DNA from: Phycomyces blakesleeanus NRRL 1555(-)
Lineage: Eukaryota > Mucoromycota > Mucoromycetes > Mucorales > Phycomycetaceae
Direction of reading: 5' to 3'
NCBI RefSeq assembly: GCF_001638985.1
Contig: NW_017265134.1
Location: 682,001 to 746,000 of the forward strand
Length of the DNA stretch: 64,000 nucleotides
Under the pieces are notes generated by a model, which was given only the letters and a program-made list of their open reading frames with translations, did no database searches and was not told the DNA's origin. Shown here piece after piece: positions 24,609-36,203 of the stretch (the first letter of the stretch is position 1; the number at the start of each line of letters is the position of its first letter). The position numbers and the translations under genes are program-made.

Positions 24609-25852
24609 TTATCTCGCGTGGTTTTTGAACCACTGAGACATATTTTCATATACAAGAAAAGTAATACATGTTCCTGGAAGAACTCGGATTATATTAGGCG
24701 CCAGGCCTTTGTAAAATCCACCATAGCCCTCAGCTCTATAGATTCTAATCACACAATCAACTAATCCTTTGTAAGAATCTTTCGTCTCCCTGTTCTGGAG
24801 ACGACTGCGGAGTACTTGATATGGGTATGTCATGATTGTAGCCGTGACTTTTGAAGAAGCAGCCATCACAAGGTATTCTGTGGTGGTCAGTCTGGCATTG
24901 GTTTCACTACTAGGAGTTATGCCCTGACCATGTCTCCACTGGTTCCTGCTCTTCTTCATCTCTTCATAGGCCATAAATTGAATCGCACCATGTGAGACAC
25001 CCAGCAGCCCTGGAACCAGTCCTCTGTACAATCCCCTCAATCCCTCTTCAGCCGCCAATCTTCTTAAGCCATCGATCAGTCCACGATAAGAATCAGGTGA
25101 ATCGTGCGTCGTGGTACACATTCTGGTCTTGACAACCCACAATGGATTAGTCATGACGGCAGTGGCTGCACCGGCTGCAGCTGAAGCTGCCAAATGTTGC
25201 CAAGCTGCCAACATTTGTTCATCTGAGTTTCTAAAGGACTGTTTGATCTGACTATACCTAGAAACCCAAATTCATATGCATACATACATACATTATTATT
25301 ATTATCCATGCGTGAGAAAAATATATATATATATATAGAAAAAATAAAGCTAGCTTACCACCAAAAATACAATCCCCAACTGGCCGTAGCTCCGGCCATA
25401 TTGGGTCCTACTCCACGATAAAGTCCCCGAGTAAATCCTTCGTTGGCAAGGATACTTTTAAATGCCTTAATCGTTCCACCCATCAAAGGTCTTTTCTCGG
25501 ATCGTTTTGCAGTGTCGACTATCAACTTATTGGTTTAGACTTTTTCTATTGGCATATATGTATTATTTTTCTTTAATGTATTGATCGATTTTTGGTTTCT
25601 TATTATCCTTATTTACCTTGAAATCGTATTTTGATAAGGTCTAGAGGGTGAAGAAGAAGAGTAGACACCATGCCAGCACCAAACCCGGACAGTGCCTGGT
25701 CCTAATTATTTATTATATTATATTTCATTTTATTTTATTGATTGATTTAATATATGGCTTGGTATTTTGTAAATAGTAATAAAGAGTACAAAATATGAAA
25801 ATTGTTCTTCTCAATTTACCATGTGGGGTGAGGTAGTGAATGACTTTGACAT
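24609..25852 (-). CDS. Mitochondrial carrier, folate/FAD transporter type (SLC25A32/Flx1)
   Basis: Four exons: 25852-25820, 25701-25617, 25518-25359 and 25257-24609, joined to 308 residues, the standard length for this family. Three carrier repeats are visible: PLDLIKIRFQ, TNPLWVVKTRM and TYPYQVLRSRL carry the Px[DE]xx[KR] signature or its variant. Each is followed by the G-rich helix of its repeat (GLYRGVGPN, GLYRGLVPGLLG, GFYKGLAPNIIR). GVSHGAIQFMAYEEMK and RVLPGTCITFLVYEN are characteristic of the branch holding human SLC25A32 and yeast Flx1, which move folate or FAD across the inner mitochondrial membrane. Exon 3 must start at TCGAC (25518) to keep frame. It converges with the Ych1-like gene, with 125 bases between stop codons. 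Confidence 0.9.
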
Positions 25853-26297
25853 TCCGTAATGTACTGAAAGAAAAGAAGAAAAAAACAAGTAATACAAGAA
25901 GACCAAAGGTGAATAATAATAAATAGATAGAGGAGAAGAGATATATAGTGGGAGATGTGACGTGTTTTTGATTGGATTATTTTTAAGAAGAGAAAAATAT
26001 TAATCATATAAATCAATCTTTCTCTCTCTCTCTATATATATATATGTGTGTGTGTATTTATAATTGAAATCTGCTCACACATATAAAAATAAATAATTAT
26101 TGGATTTATTGGTTTATTTACAATACACAAGATAGACAGACAGACACACGAGATAGAATCAAAGCAAAACAAAAGAGGGGGGGAATAAGGAAAGATGGAA
26201 ATATATATATAGTCTAATAAAAACATAAAGATAAGGACTATAAGAAAAAGAAGAATAGCCAAGGTGGAAATATATAGGTTAAATGCTTTTTTTCTCT
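25853..26297. other. Intergenic, carrier promoter and bHLH 3' region
   Basis: It is AT-rich with (TA)n and (GT)n repeats near 26030-26055. It must contain the promoter of the carrier and the 3' untranslated region of the bHLH gene. No gene is seen; the ORFs here are low-complexity. Confidence 0.5.
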
Positions 26298-27053
26298 TTA
26301 ACTGAGGAGATGTTCTAGTCGCATGGGTATGGGTTGTTGATCGATACGTGGGGATGTTTTGCAAAGGAGATCAATGGGTTTGAGACTAGATTTTGGAGGG
26401 TTTGAATTGAATTGGTGAATAAAAGGGACCACTTCTTTTGGGACCATAGACTGTGGTGTTTTGTGCTTAGGCAGAGTACAATCGGCCAGCTTCTCTTTGC
26501 CTCCCATCTGGACCACTAGAGTCTCTAGGTGGTGTATGTAGTCAATCGCACTCTGCAGGATACTCATTTTGTGTAGACCGTCTTGGTCAGCACAGGCAGG
26601 AATCAGCTGCTTGAGGTGACTCATCTTGTCATTTATGCGCTCTCGTCGTCTTCGTTCGATAGCACTGTGGGACACTTTACGGGCCTGTTCTCTTTGCTCA
26701 GCCCCCGATGGCCCTGAATTGTCTTGGGGATTTCCAGGACAGCCATCCAGTGGAGGAGAAGGAATAAATGGAAAGATTGTGGGGTCTTGGTGCGGAGAAT
26801 ATGGCAAGCAATAGACCGCCATTGGCTGCAACGACTGGTTGTGAGAATGAAGTTGAGCTAGGTTTGTGCCTGCTGCTGCTGCTGCTGCTGCTGCTGATGC
26901 TGCTGGTGAAGGGGGTGTTGGCAGTGTGTGGGATGGCGGTGGTGGATAAGGTAATATCGGGGGCGGAAGAATGACGACAGGTAAACCATCACCAGTCTGG
27001 GTGCTGGCTCGTTTACGTTTTCGAGTTGTCTTTTGGGTAGTTGGCGGAGTCAT
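26298..27053 (-). CDS. bHLH transcription factor
   Basis: A single-exon gene of 251 residues. The N-terminus has a basic stretch (TTRKRKRAS, a likely nuclear signal), proline-rich segments and a run of nine alanines. The bHLH domain is at about residues 127-185: basic region SHSAIERRRRERINDK, helix 1 MSHLKQLIPA, a loop of about ten residues, then helix 2 HKMSILQSAIDYIHHLETLV. The His, Glu and Arg of HxxxERxRR are the contacts used by class B proteins that bind CACGTG. No long leucine zipper follows, so it probably forms dimers through the HLH alone. The C-terminal 65 residues carry no known domain. Targets are unknown. Two CACGTG sites lie upstream of its own start. Confidence 0.93.
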   Translation of the reverse strand: MTPPTTQKTTRKRKRASTQTGDGLPVVILPPPILPYPPPPSHTLPTPPSPAASAAAAAAAAGTNLAQLHSHNQSLQPMAVYCLPYSPHQDPTIFPFIPSPPLDGCPGNPQDNSGPSGAEQREQARKVSHSAIERRRRERINDKMSHLKQLIPACADQDGLHKMSILQSAIDYIHHLETLVVQMGGKEKLADCTLPKHKTPQSMVPKEVVPFIHQFNSNPPKSSLKPIDLLCKTSPRIDQQPIPMRLEHLLS

Positions 27054-27254
27054 GCTATGAATCTTTGAGAGATAGGATTAAAAAGAAGAAGAAGAAGAAG
27101 AAAGGAGAGAAGAGATTGTAAGAAACAAGACTTGTCTTGGCCCAATATTTGACTAGAGTTATTTTATTTTTCAGTCTTTCTTTTTATATATATGTTTCTG
27201 ATACATAATCTGGAAGCCTGTGGATTATTGCCAATGAATCAACCAAGTAATACA

Positions 27255-27260
27255 CACGTG
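27255..27260. promoter_or_regulatory. CACGTG E-box upstream of the bHLH gene
   Basis: A perfect CACGTG inside ACACACGTGTGT, 202 bases upstream of the bHLH start codon. It is the site expected for a class B bHLH protein. Binding is not shown by sequence alone. Confidence 0.4.
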
Positions 27261-27467
27261 TGTGTTTGATTGGGTCTTTTTATGATTTTTTTAATTTTTT
27301 TTTTATATTTTTTTTTTTGGCTGTAGGTATTTGACCCACCTTCCTCAACCAATAGCCACCCGTTCACTTGCACTCTCGCATTGCCAACAGCATCAATGGC
27401 TAATTCCAAGAATACATGTTTTGCATCAGTAAATCTCCACACCAGATACACTTGCACCACCTACTGT

Positions 27468-27473
27468 CACGTG
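27468..27473. promoter_or_regulatory. Second CACGTG E-box upstream of the bHLH gene
   Basis: A perfect CACGTG in GTCACGTGGTG, 415 bases upstream of the bHLH start codon and about 1.1 kb from alpha-tubulin. Confidence 0.35.
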
Positions 27474-28551
27474 GTGTCTACTCTAACACTCTCACTCAGA
27501 CGTCCAAGTTTTATATTTATACCATCCTACTCTTTTCTTTTTTTCTTTTTTCTTTTTTCTTTCTTTTCTTTTTTTTGGTTTTGGTTTCCAGGCAACCATT
27601 TTAGGGATTTCCGGGACAAACAAGGAATAATCCAAAGAAAGTGTGCAGTGTACAAGTATGGGATAAACTATAATATATTCTTGTGCCTCTGTGTGCCTCT
27701 GTGTGCTTCTGATTTTCTGCGGCATCTATTGATTTAACCATTGAAATTCGTGGTCAATAAAGACACACACACACACAAAAGTGCCCCTATCCAAAAAAAA
27801 GATATCGAATTAAGGTTACACAAACCATGCTGCGACTGTCGGAGAATGATAATTAAACCATTTAAGTTTTACCATGGCAACCTTTTTTCTTTGTCTTTGG
27901 TTTTTTTTTGTTGTTGTTGTATATTTGCTTTTTATCTCCTTGTTGTTTTGTCTTCAACAGACATCTTGTAGTTTCCCTACTTGTCATTAAAATAATCACA
28001 TCAATCAGATCATTCCAATCATCCTATTTTCATCAATTTTTTTTATTCTTAAAAAGTACAAGTGGTCTACGTATCTGGCTATCTACACACCTTTTGTCTA
28101 TGTTTCATTTCACAGATCCGTTCGAATTATTGAATCCTAACTAATTGATCTCACAATTTATTTTTGATAATAAACTACAGATGTTGTAAAGAAGAACAAA
28201 CTTTGAATTAATATAATTATAATATTATTATTGTGATTTTTATAAATTATTTTTATTTTTTGTTTTATTTTTTATTTTTTAACAAAAAAAAAATATGGCT
28301 TGTTTAATATATTGATGTATTTATATATAAATTATATATATATATATTATCATTGCTTAAAAAGGTATTTCATTTTTCCCCTCTTCTTCTTCTCTCAAAA
28401 AATTATATTTGAATAAACTAGATATTTATATATATTTTTATATAAAAATTCTCTTTACTAGCAAATAAGTAAAGAATAAGGACAGTAATAATTAAGTATA
28501 TATTTATATATATATATATATATACACATACATACATACATATACGTAAAA

Positions 28552-30397
28552 ATGAGAGAAATTATTTCATTGCATGTTGGTAAGTACATAAAAGTTATAT
28601 ATAATGATTTATTAACAATACTCTTGTTCTGCTGTGTATTTCTAGGTCAAGCAGGTGTACAGATTGGTAATGCCTGTTGGGAATTGGTAAGTCGATGTTC
28701 AGGATGCGATGAGATTCAGAAATTAGAATTACATTCCAAAAATTTGTGAATAAACATATATAAGCTCAAAATGATAATAACACATATACTGTACTATAGT
28801 ATTGTCTTGAACATAACATCAACCCAGACGGAAGACTTGATCACCCAGAAAGTGTCAAGAACCACTCGTAAGATACATCTTTTTATATATATAATACCCC
28901 TATAAAAAAAACCAAAAAAGATAAATCTTCATATACCTAGAGAGACAATACACTATATATATATTTAAATATCCCCGTTATCCCCCCCTTTTCTATTTCT
29001 TTTCTCTTCATGTTGTACCCCCCTCCCCTTCTTTTCTATATACATATTTGTGTGCGTGTGTCATTTGAAAGTTATTAAACAGGCGTCTTTTAGATTCGAG
29101 ACATTCTTCTCCGAGACCAGTGGTGGAAAATATGTACCTCGAACAGTCATGGTGGATCTGGAACCTTCAGTCATAGATGAGGTCCGTACAAGTTCCTATC
29201 GTCAACTCTTTCACCCAGGTAAATATACAAGATAAAAACAAAGGCTGTAACAGCGCGCAATCGATCATTATTCCTTTTTTATTTATTTATTTATTTTTTG
29301 AATCTATAAATACAACAGAACAATTGATCTCGGGCAAAGAAGATGCCGCAAACAATTATGCTCGTGGTCATTACACCGTGGGCAAGGAAATGGTAGACAA
29401 TGTCTTGGACCGTATTCGAAAGTTGTCCGACAACTGTAACGGTCTCCAGGGCTTTCTCATCTTCCGTTCGTTTGGTGGCGGAACTGGTTCTGGCTTTGGC
29501 TCTCTGTTGATGGAGCGCCTTTCGATGGACTATGGCAAGAAATGCAAACTCGAGTTCTGTGTTTACCCAGCCCCTCAACTCTCAACAGCCGTTGTCGAGC
29601 CCTACAATTCGATCCTCACCACTCACACCACACTAGACCATGCCGATGTCACCTTTATGGTCGACAACGAGGCAATCTACGACATTTGTAAGCGCAGCCT
29701 TGACATCGAACGCCCTACGTACTCCAATCTCAACCGGCTCGTGGCCCAGGTCGTGTCTTCCATCACGGCTTCATTACGCTTCCATGGCTCGCTCAATGTG
29801 GACCTGAGTGAATTCCAGACTAACCTGGTACCTTACCCGCGCATCCACTTCCCTCTCGTGACTTACGCACCCATGATTTCTGCTGCCAAAGCCTTCCATG
29901 AGCAAATGTCCGTGCCTGAAATCACCAACGCGGGTTTCGAGCCCCAGAACCAGATGGTCAAGTGTGACCCTCGTAATGGAAAATACATGGCCTGTTGTCT
30001 CTTGTATCGTGGTGATGTAGTTCCCAAAGACGCAAACGCAGCCGTAGCCGGTGTTAGAACCAAGCGAACCATTCAATTCGTCGACTGGTGTCCTACAGGA
30101 TTTAAGATTGGTATCAACAACCAGAAACCGACTACCGTACCTGGAGGCGATCTGGCCCAGGTTCAGCGTGCGGTGTGCATGTTGTCCAACACAACTGCCA
30201 TCGTTGAGGCTTGGTCTCGCTTGAACCACAAATTTGATCTCATGTATGCCAAGCGTGCATTTGTCCATTGGTATGTGGGCGAAGGTATGGAAGAAGGCGA
30301 ATTCTCCGAAGCTCGTGAGGATCTTGCCGCCCTTGAGAAGGATTATGAGGAGGTTGGAGCAGATTCTCTTGGTGACTCTGAGATGGAGGAAGTTTAA
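28552..30397 (+). CDS. Alpha-tubulin
   Basis: Five exons: 28552-28579, 28646-28686, 28800-28867, 29094-29218 and 29319-30397, joined to 446 residues. It starts [21 protein letters not shown], has the GTP-binding [12 protein letters not shown] loop and the alpha-type [20 protein letters not shown]-like and [20 protein letters not shown] blocks. It polymerises with beta-tubulin into microtubules. The region that holds Lys40 in animals is shortened (HPESVKNHS) and no equivalent lysine is clear. The C-terminal tail is short and ends GDSEMEEV instead of the usual EEF or EEY. Codon use in the last exon is richer in G and C than in neighbouring genes, as expected of a highly expressed gene. Four small 5' exons hold the first quarter of the protein. 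Confidence 0.97.
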
Positions 30398-30498
30398 AAA
30401 AAAATAGCCTTTGAGAATCAAGAAAAGAAAAAGAAGACAAAAAAAATTAATGTGAAATATGCTTATCTGCTACTAAGATTGCTTACCAAGAGGCTTCT

Positions 30499-30534
<36 letters not shown>

Positions 30535-32068
30535 TAAGCTCCAACACAAATCAAACATGTAGATGGGACTTCCTTGGCTTCATCTACACCATACACATTC
30601 AACTCCCCCCCAAAAAAAAACACATGCATCGATTTGAAGCATGCATTCTACACCCACTCACTCACTTACTCACTCACTCACGATGCACTAACTTACTTAC
30701 TCACTCATTCACAATTCTTCCTTAACTTTTTTGACTAAATTATTTCAATATAATGTACTTTTCTTGTATGATTTATTGATATACCACAATCTCTTTCAAT
30801 TTGTTAGAGCTATAATATAAAGACGATTGTTTTAAATGTGCAATTCTGGATCAAAACACGGTCTGTGTACTCCATGTACACGAACCATTAATCTAAATAA
30901 ACCAAATAGTTTAATGTGGGAAAACATCTGTCTTTTTTTAAAAAATAAATAAATACAAAATACCAATCCCACCGATTGATATTCAATATTCCATTTATCA
31001 CCTGTATCTTACTATCCATAATAACAATAATAATTATTATAGATCTTGATTGCGGTTGCGGCTGTGGCTGTGGCTGTTCCTCATGTCTATTGAATGAAGT
31101 ATAATTTATTTATATATATATATATATATTTTACAACTTTAACTTGATGGTATTTCTTTAAACCAAGATAACCGTCGGATGAGGAAATATCGCTCTCTCT
31201 CTTATGATTTGTGTATATATATATATTGGAGGATGTGATTGAAATATAAAACGGAATTCTTATTAAAGAAACCCAAAAATAACCAGGCCGTTTTCATGGT
31301 GTAGCGTGTCATTGAACCAATTATTGATCTTTAGTACTCAATAAATATCCATCAACTCCCCCATCTATTTCTGTCAATGAAAATTAAATACAGTCCCTTC
31401 TAGCGTCAAAGGCCAAATATAATTATTATTCTTTTTCTTTTTCTTTTTCTTTTATCTATATTTAAGAAGAAAAAAGGGGATAGTCAGTAAAAAAAACAAT
31501 TCCATTGATATGAGAAGGGGTTTTTTTTATAGGATGAGTACTTTGCTTTTACACTCTCCAAAAGAAAAGGCAGTGTCGTGTCCCACAAATTCTGAATTCG
31601 TATGCTTGCCAAAATCAAAATCAAAATCAAAATCAAAATCAAAAGCTACTATATACCAGCCTAAATATATCGAGTCTCGAGAATATTTATGAGCCCTACC
31701 TTTTTCATACTTTTCTAAGCTCAAGCATATTGAGAAAATTTTGGTCGGTTTGTTGGAAAACAAAATATTGTTGTATACTAATCAGCGAAACATCCAATAG
31801 CATAAGGCTTAACGATTCCGGAGCTTTTTTTTTGTTTCTCATCCCTAAGGGATTTGTAGAAAGACCAGTGTAGTCAAGTACAGCCAATAAAATGAGCATA
31901 TTTTTCGTTTTTTCTTTTTGCTTTACATGTCACCAATTTGAAATCGCAATTGTTTAAATTTTTTTTTTTTGGGAAGTAGCAGTAGAATATGCATCTCTTG
32001 GCAAAAAAAGAGGGGGTCTTGACTTTCTCGGCAAATGGGGCCAAACAATTACTTTCTTTTTCACAAAG

Positions 32069-32530
32069 AAGTTCGTTTACTCAAGGAATTGGGTGTCAAT
32101 TTACCTATCAATTCAAATTTAAGTACCCGTATAGTTCTGGCTTTGACCACATTATGACACGTCCTTGACGAGTAGACTCTGGACAACAAATAACATCTAC
32201 CATTCAATAGCCGTTTGCTGATTTAGCTGGTAGTAAACGAATCACCAACATTCGGAATATTGACCATCACCAGAATGAAGATATTCTTCTCAATTGATGA
32301 TTTTGGATCATAATGATCTGTGGCACCGAGAGTTTTGAATGACCAAATAATGCATTATATAAACCATATGTACCTTGTGAAAGACCATCAGTTGTACCAG
32401 CAATTATCTGGGGGAATACCCTCCGAATTATTGTTAGACTCTATATTTCTATCGTTCTTAATCAATTAGGATCCAATGGAAATTGTTCATTGGCAAGACA
32501 CTCTGGAGTAGGTAGTAAAGTACCTCAAGG
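32069..32530 (+). pseudogene. Decayed coding region with many in-frame stops
   Basis: One frame starting GAAGTTCGTTTACTCAAGG reads about 150 codons with protein-like composition between stops: VRLLKELGVNLPINSNLSTR, NESPTFGILTITRMKIFFSI, DHQLYQQLSGGIPSELLLDS, DPMEIVHWQDTLE. It is broken by at least eight stops (TGA, TAG, TAA). Every stop could come from CAG, CAA, CGA or TGG by one transition. I do not recognise the ancestral protein; a retroelement or other transposon product is the most likely source. Confidence 0.4.
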
Positions 32531-34426
32531 TTTATTTATTTATTTTGGTCACAGATCTATTTACTATGTAAATAGTCAGTGTGTGGTAGATATAAATTAA
32601 CTTAATCAGATAAACCCCATTTTGACCTTTTTTTTATTGATCTTTTGGATCTGTCCATGCCAAGTACAAAAGCGACTACTCATCTTATAAGAAGAAGAAA
32701 ACTACCCTTTGGCTTTTAAAGCCCTCGCTCATTGAACTGTTTTATTTGCTGCCCTTTTTTATTTAAAAGTATAATATTGGTGTATAGTTGTGTAGCTTGA
32801 ATATTGTTTAATTATCGCCCGATAGAGAGGTCTCTTATATATAAAGCCGCTTACGCCACCAAAGAAAAAGGAATGTATCCATAGTTCAAGAAATAACAGT
32901 TGTGCTTGGTTGTACGCTACAGTCAGATTATATGATTGTGATAATAATTATAGTAGGTAGTTTAAGCTAAGAAAAAAAAAGGTTCCGATAGACCAAGTCT
33001 GTTTAGGGATTGAAGTAAATGACATCAATGTTTCCTATATGTGATCCACTTTGGCGGTGTACCATTTAAGTCCCTTCTTCTTTGTTATATTTATAAAAGT
33101 GTATTCCAAAACGTGTTTTACTTCCCCTGTGTTGGAAGCCTTTTATTCTGCTTTCTGTGTCAGGGACCTTTTTTCTTATTCTTTAGAATATGCTGTATCT
33201 ATAACCTGGTCTTTTCTTTGAAAACATTAGATTTTATATATTTCCACTATCTCTCTCTCTTGCTTTCAGATCATGACATGCTTAATATCTTGTATATCTT
33301 TGAAATATAAATGTTTTTATAAAAATATAAATAAAATCTGTACTTAAATATAATTAGGTTATTGACACACAAAACCTTGGTTTTAGTTTTGTGGTATACA
33401 CACCACAATTGAGTGAAATACAAACTCCACAATCCAGAACGGATACTACAATTGCTAATGAACCTGGCAGGGTCACATCTCAGGAACGTAACACACACCA
33501 GGCACTCGTACACTTCACACTGCTTCAGTGATAACCAACCATTAACCAACGGAGATCTTAAATTAGGAAACCAAATGTCTATATAAACAGCTATGATCTT
33601 CTTTCTTAAATAAACAACACTCTCACAGTACCTATTGTTCCCTTTCTGAAATTTATTCGTATACCTCAAGTTTCAACCACAGGAATACAATTTGTTGTTT
33701 CTTTTTTCTTTGTAGGGAGCTTCCAGCTTAAAATTACAGTGAGCATCTTTTTTGTTTATTCTATGTTGTGAAAGAGAATATTTCAACTTGTTTGGTCTTA
33801 AATGACATTGAGATTTTTTTTTTTTCAAAAAAAAAGTAATAATAGACAGAATAGCTGGATAATGCCCGAACAAGCATAGCCTAAATTTACCTCTCTACAA
33901 GTGACAAATAAGAGGGGTAACTCCTGAGCTCTACTAGATGAGAGGTTAATAGAATCTTATAAATAAGCATAGAAGAAGTAAAAAAGAAAAAAAAAGTCGA
34001 TTTGTTCTCCTCTATGTCCATGTTTTGTACCATGACAATGAAAGAAAGAAAACGAACTTGAGGGCATAGGAGACCTGAAGAGAGAGAAAGACATCAATAT
34101 ATGACATTTAGACTATTGCTCGTGTCCAAAATGAGAGATGAGCAAAAAAAAATCCATGTCAAACATTTCATATTCTTTTAGGCTGCTAAAAAAAAAGGTT
34201 ATTTAAGGATCAAATTCTCATACAATAAACTATGGTGTATTTTCAACACATGGCTGCTCATCAATAATTATCGATAGATGATAGAAATACGTAGTATTTA
34301 ATCATAAAGGTTGTCAGCTCCACAATCAACTGTTTTTATTTTTATTTTGCTCTCGTATTTTCCACCAAAACTGCTATATTTATTTATTTACTTTACTTTA
34401 CTTAATTCTTTAGAGATTTATCAAGC

Positions 34427-34630
34427 ATGCTCAAGCCAGTCGAGATCTGGACTTTGGACTATGCAGTACACAAAGATGTGAAGTCCAGCTATCTTATTAA
34501 AGAACAAAGATTCTTATTATGCTTCTCTGATATATTGGTAACCCATAAAAAAAACGTACCAGAGTATCGCCAAATGTTAGCCCAATTAAGAGGTGATTTA
34601 ACTGTACGTGAATTCATCATTTATAAATAA
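34427..34630 (+). CDS. Small hypothetical ORF
   Basis: 67 codons with non-repetitive composition (VEIWTLDYAVHKDVKSSYLI). A CTTTAG acceptor-like site lies just upstream (34411), so it might be an exon or a remnant of one. No family is recognised and no partner exon was found. It may not be expressed. Confidence 0.2.
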   Translation: MLKPVEIWTLDYAVHKDVKSSYLIKEQRFLLCFSDILVTHKKNVPEYRQMLAQLRGDLTVREFIIYK

Positions 34631-34785
34631 AGACTGAATATTTTCTAGTAAGAATGAACCTTTTTATTAAAGAATTTATTTATAGCAGGAGGAAAAACAA
34701 GATACTTTAATTTCATTTAAAACAAACTCATCATAAAATAAGTTTTGTTTTTGATTATATGAAAGTTATTTAGAGCTATTGCAAT

Positions 34786-34971
34786 ATGAAGTATTATTTC
34801 ATAACTCAACCGACATTAATCTTTACCGTGTTCATAATTTTAACAGCATCGGTAAAAACACACGGACTTCATACACAATTCACTTTGAAGCCTTTAAATT
34901 ATAATGACAACAGCATAGCTGTAACGTTTAACAGGACTGAATACAGCTTACAAAGTATTGTTACAAAATAG
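34786..34971 (+). CDS. Small ORF with a signal-peptide-like start
   Basis: 61 codons. The first about 25 residues (MKYYFITQPTLIFTVFIILT...) have a basic start and hydrophobic core as in a secretion signal, followed by ASVKTHG and a polar 35-residue remainder with possible N-glycosylation at NRT. No cysteines. It is isolated in AT-rich DNA, so chance is a serious alternative. Confidence 0.2.
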   Translation: MKYYFITQPTLIFTVFIILTASVKTHGLHTQFTLKPLNYNDNSIAVTFNRTEYSLQSIVTK

Positions 34972-35566
34972 CTCAAAAATAATTCACTGCTTTGCTTTAA
35001 TGAACATGCGACGCGTAAAAGAGACTCGAGCAATGCCATTGATTAAAAAGCATATTGACCAAAAATAACTAATTTTTCATTTAAAAAGAAAAAAAGGGAG
35101 AGAATTTTTTTTAAAAAATAATAATAATTTTTATTAAACAATTTTAGAAAAATATATAAACCAAAATAAAGAACCTAATGCAATAAAAAAAATGTTAATG
35201 AATTTGCTTTGAAAAGACATCAGATTTCTGAATTTCAAAAGAGAGAATAAAGAAAAGGTCTTTCTCAGTTTTTTTCACATCACTCAGCACCAGCTACCGT
35301 TATGGTAACTCTAAGACGGCTCTTCCTATTTTTTAATGATGTATATTTTCATCCTAAAGACCTTTTCTTCTACAAAATATAATTCTAACCTCTCTTTTGA
35401 AATAAAATAAAAATAAAATACATACCGAATATAAAACTAGTAAAGTCAATATAAGAGAGAAGTTGGTGAAAGCATCAGACATCCAAGGAAGTGTTATTTG
35501 CTGACAATGAGAGGAGTTACTAGAGTTCAAGTCAACAGAGTTGTCTCTACTATTTTTCGCCCACGA

Positions 35567-35764
35567 CTAAGTCTCTTCCAGAGGAAACTGCGAACACGGG
35601 ATTTCATCATCATATGCAAACATCATCGCTTCTCTCGATACATTGAGCCGATACGAAATCTCATCGTCGAAGTCTAATCCTGTCCGAATACACGGATGGG
35701 TAGTATTTCTTGGAATTATTTCATCTATTTGGATAAATATATAATTAGAATACAATCTTGACAT
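35567..35764 (-). CDS. Possible last exon of an unresolved small gene
   Basis: The minus-strand frame gives an acidic, non-repetitive peptide (RTGLDFDDEISYRLNVSREA) ending PLEET, preceded by a good acceptor (ATCCAAATAG, near 35727). I could not find an upstream exon in a compatible phase; a candidate donor CCTGGTAAGT lies near 36002. Function unknown. Confidence 0.25.
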   Translation of the reverse strand: MSRLYSNYIFIQIDEIIPRNTTHPCIRTGLDFDDEISYRLNVSREAMMFAYDDEIPCSQFPLEET

Positions 35765-36203
35765 AAATATTTTTTAGAAAATATATACATGATATTGTAA
35801 TGTAAAATATATAAATTATATATTATTTGTCAGGAAAATATACTGGCAAGTATCAACTGCACTCAGCGAAGCGCAGCGGGTTGTTTCATCATGGTCGATA
35901 AGATAAAATGAAGACATGTGTTTTTTCATCACACAAATAATATACAAATACAAATACAAATACAAAGAGAATATTTTTATGTTGTATTTAAACATAAAAC
36001 TTACCAGGCTAATGCGTTGAGTGAAGAAAGATGAAAATTACTTTTACTAGGATGTTTTGCTTTTTATAAATATTTTTTAAAAAAAAAATAGTATGACTGC
36101 TGTTCTATCCAGCCAATAGAGAACTACAAAATTATTTAGCGCCCTAAAAAAAAAAAAAAAAAAAAAAGAGAGAGACAAAAAAATAGACAAAAATTTTTGA
36201 TAC

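Larger units (their letters stand above)
27054..28551. other. Intergenic: divergent promoters of bHLH (-) and alpha-tubulin (+)
   Basis: About 1.5 kb separates the two start codons. CACGTG sites at 27255 and 27468 and CCAAT-type boxes near 27343-27355 lie nearer the bHLH gene. The tubulin side is (TA)n and CATA-rich just before its start. Plus-strand ORFs here are T-rich and not convincing. Confidence 0.55.

Noticed and set aside
26768..26974. Plus-strand ORF inside the bHLH gene
   Set aside because: It is the antisense shadow of the alanine and proline-rich coding region; its poly-leucine comes from CTG repeats.
27381..27737. 118-codon plus-strand ORF upstream of alpha-tubulin
   Set aside because: T-rich tract translated as phenylalanine runs; not protein-like.
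29774..30421. 215-codon minus-strand ORF in the last tubulin exon
   Set aside because: Antisense shadow of a highly conserved, GC-richer exon.
30650..30712. ACTCACTC repeats considered as a CRISPR-like or regulatory array
   Set aside because: Irregular simple repeats without unique spacers; CRISPR arrays are not expected in a nuclear fungal genome.
33041..33310. 89-codon plus-strand hydrophobic ORF
   Set aside because: Hydrophobicity comes from T-rich DNA; no start context or family resemblance.
33271..33669. 132-codon minus-strand ORF
   Set aside because: AT-rich codons, no recognisable domain, and it overlaps LTR-like sequence. Not supported as a gene.
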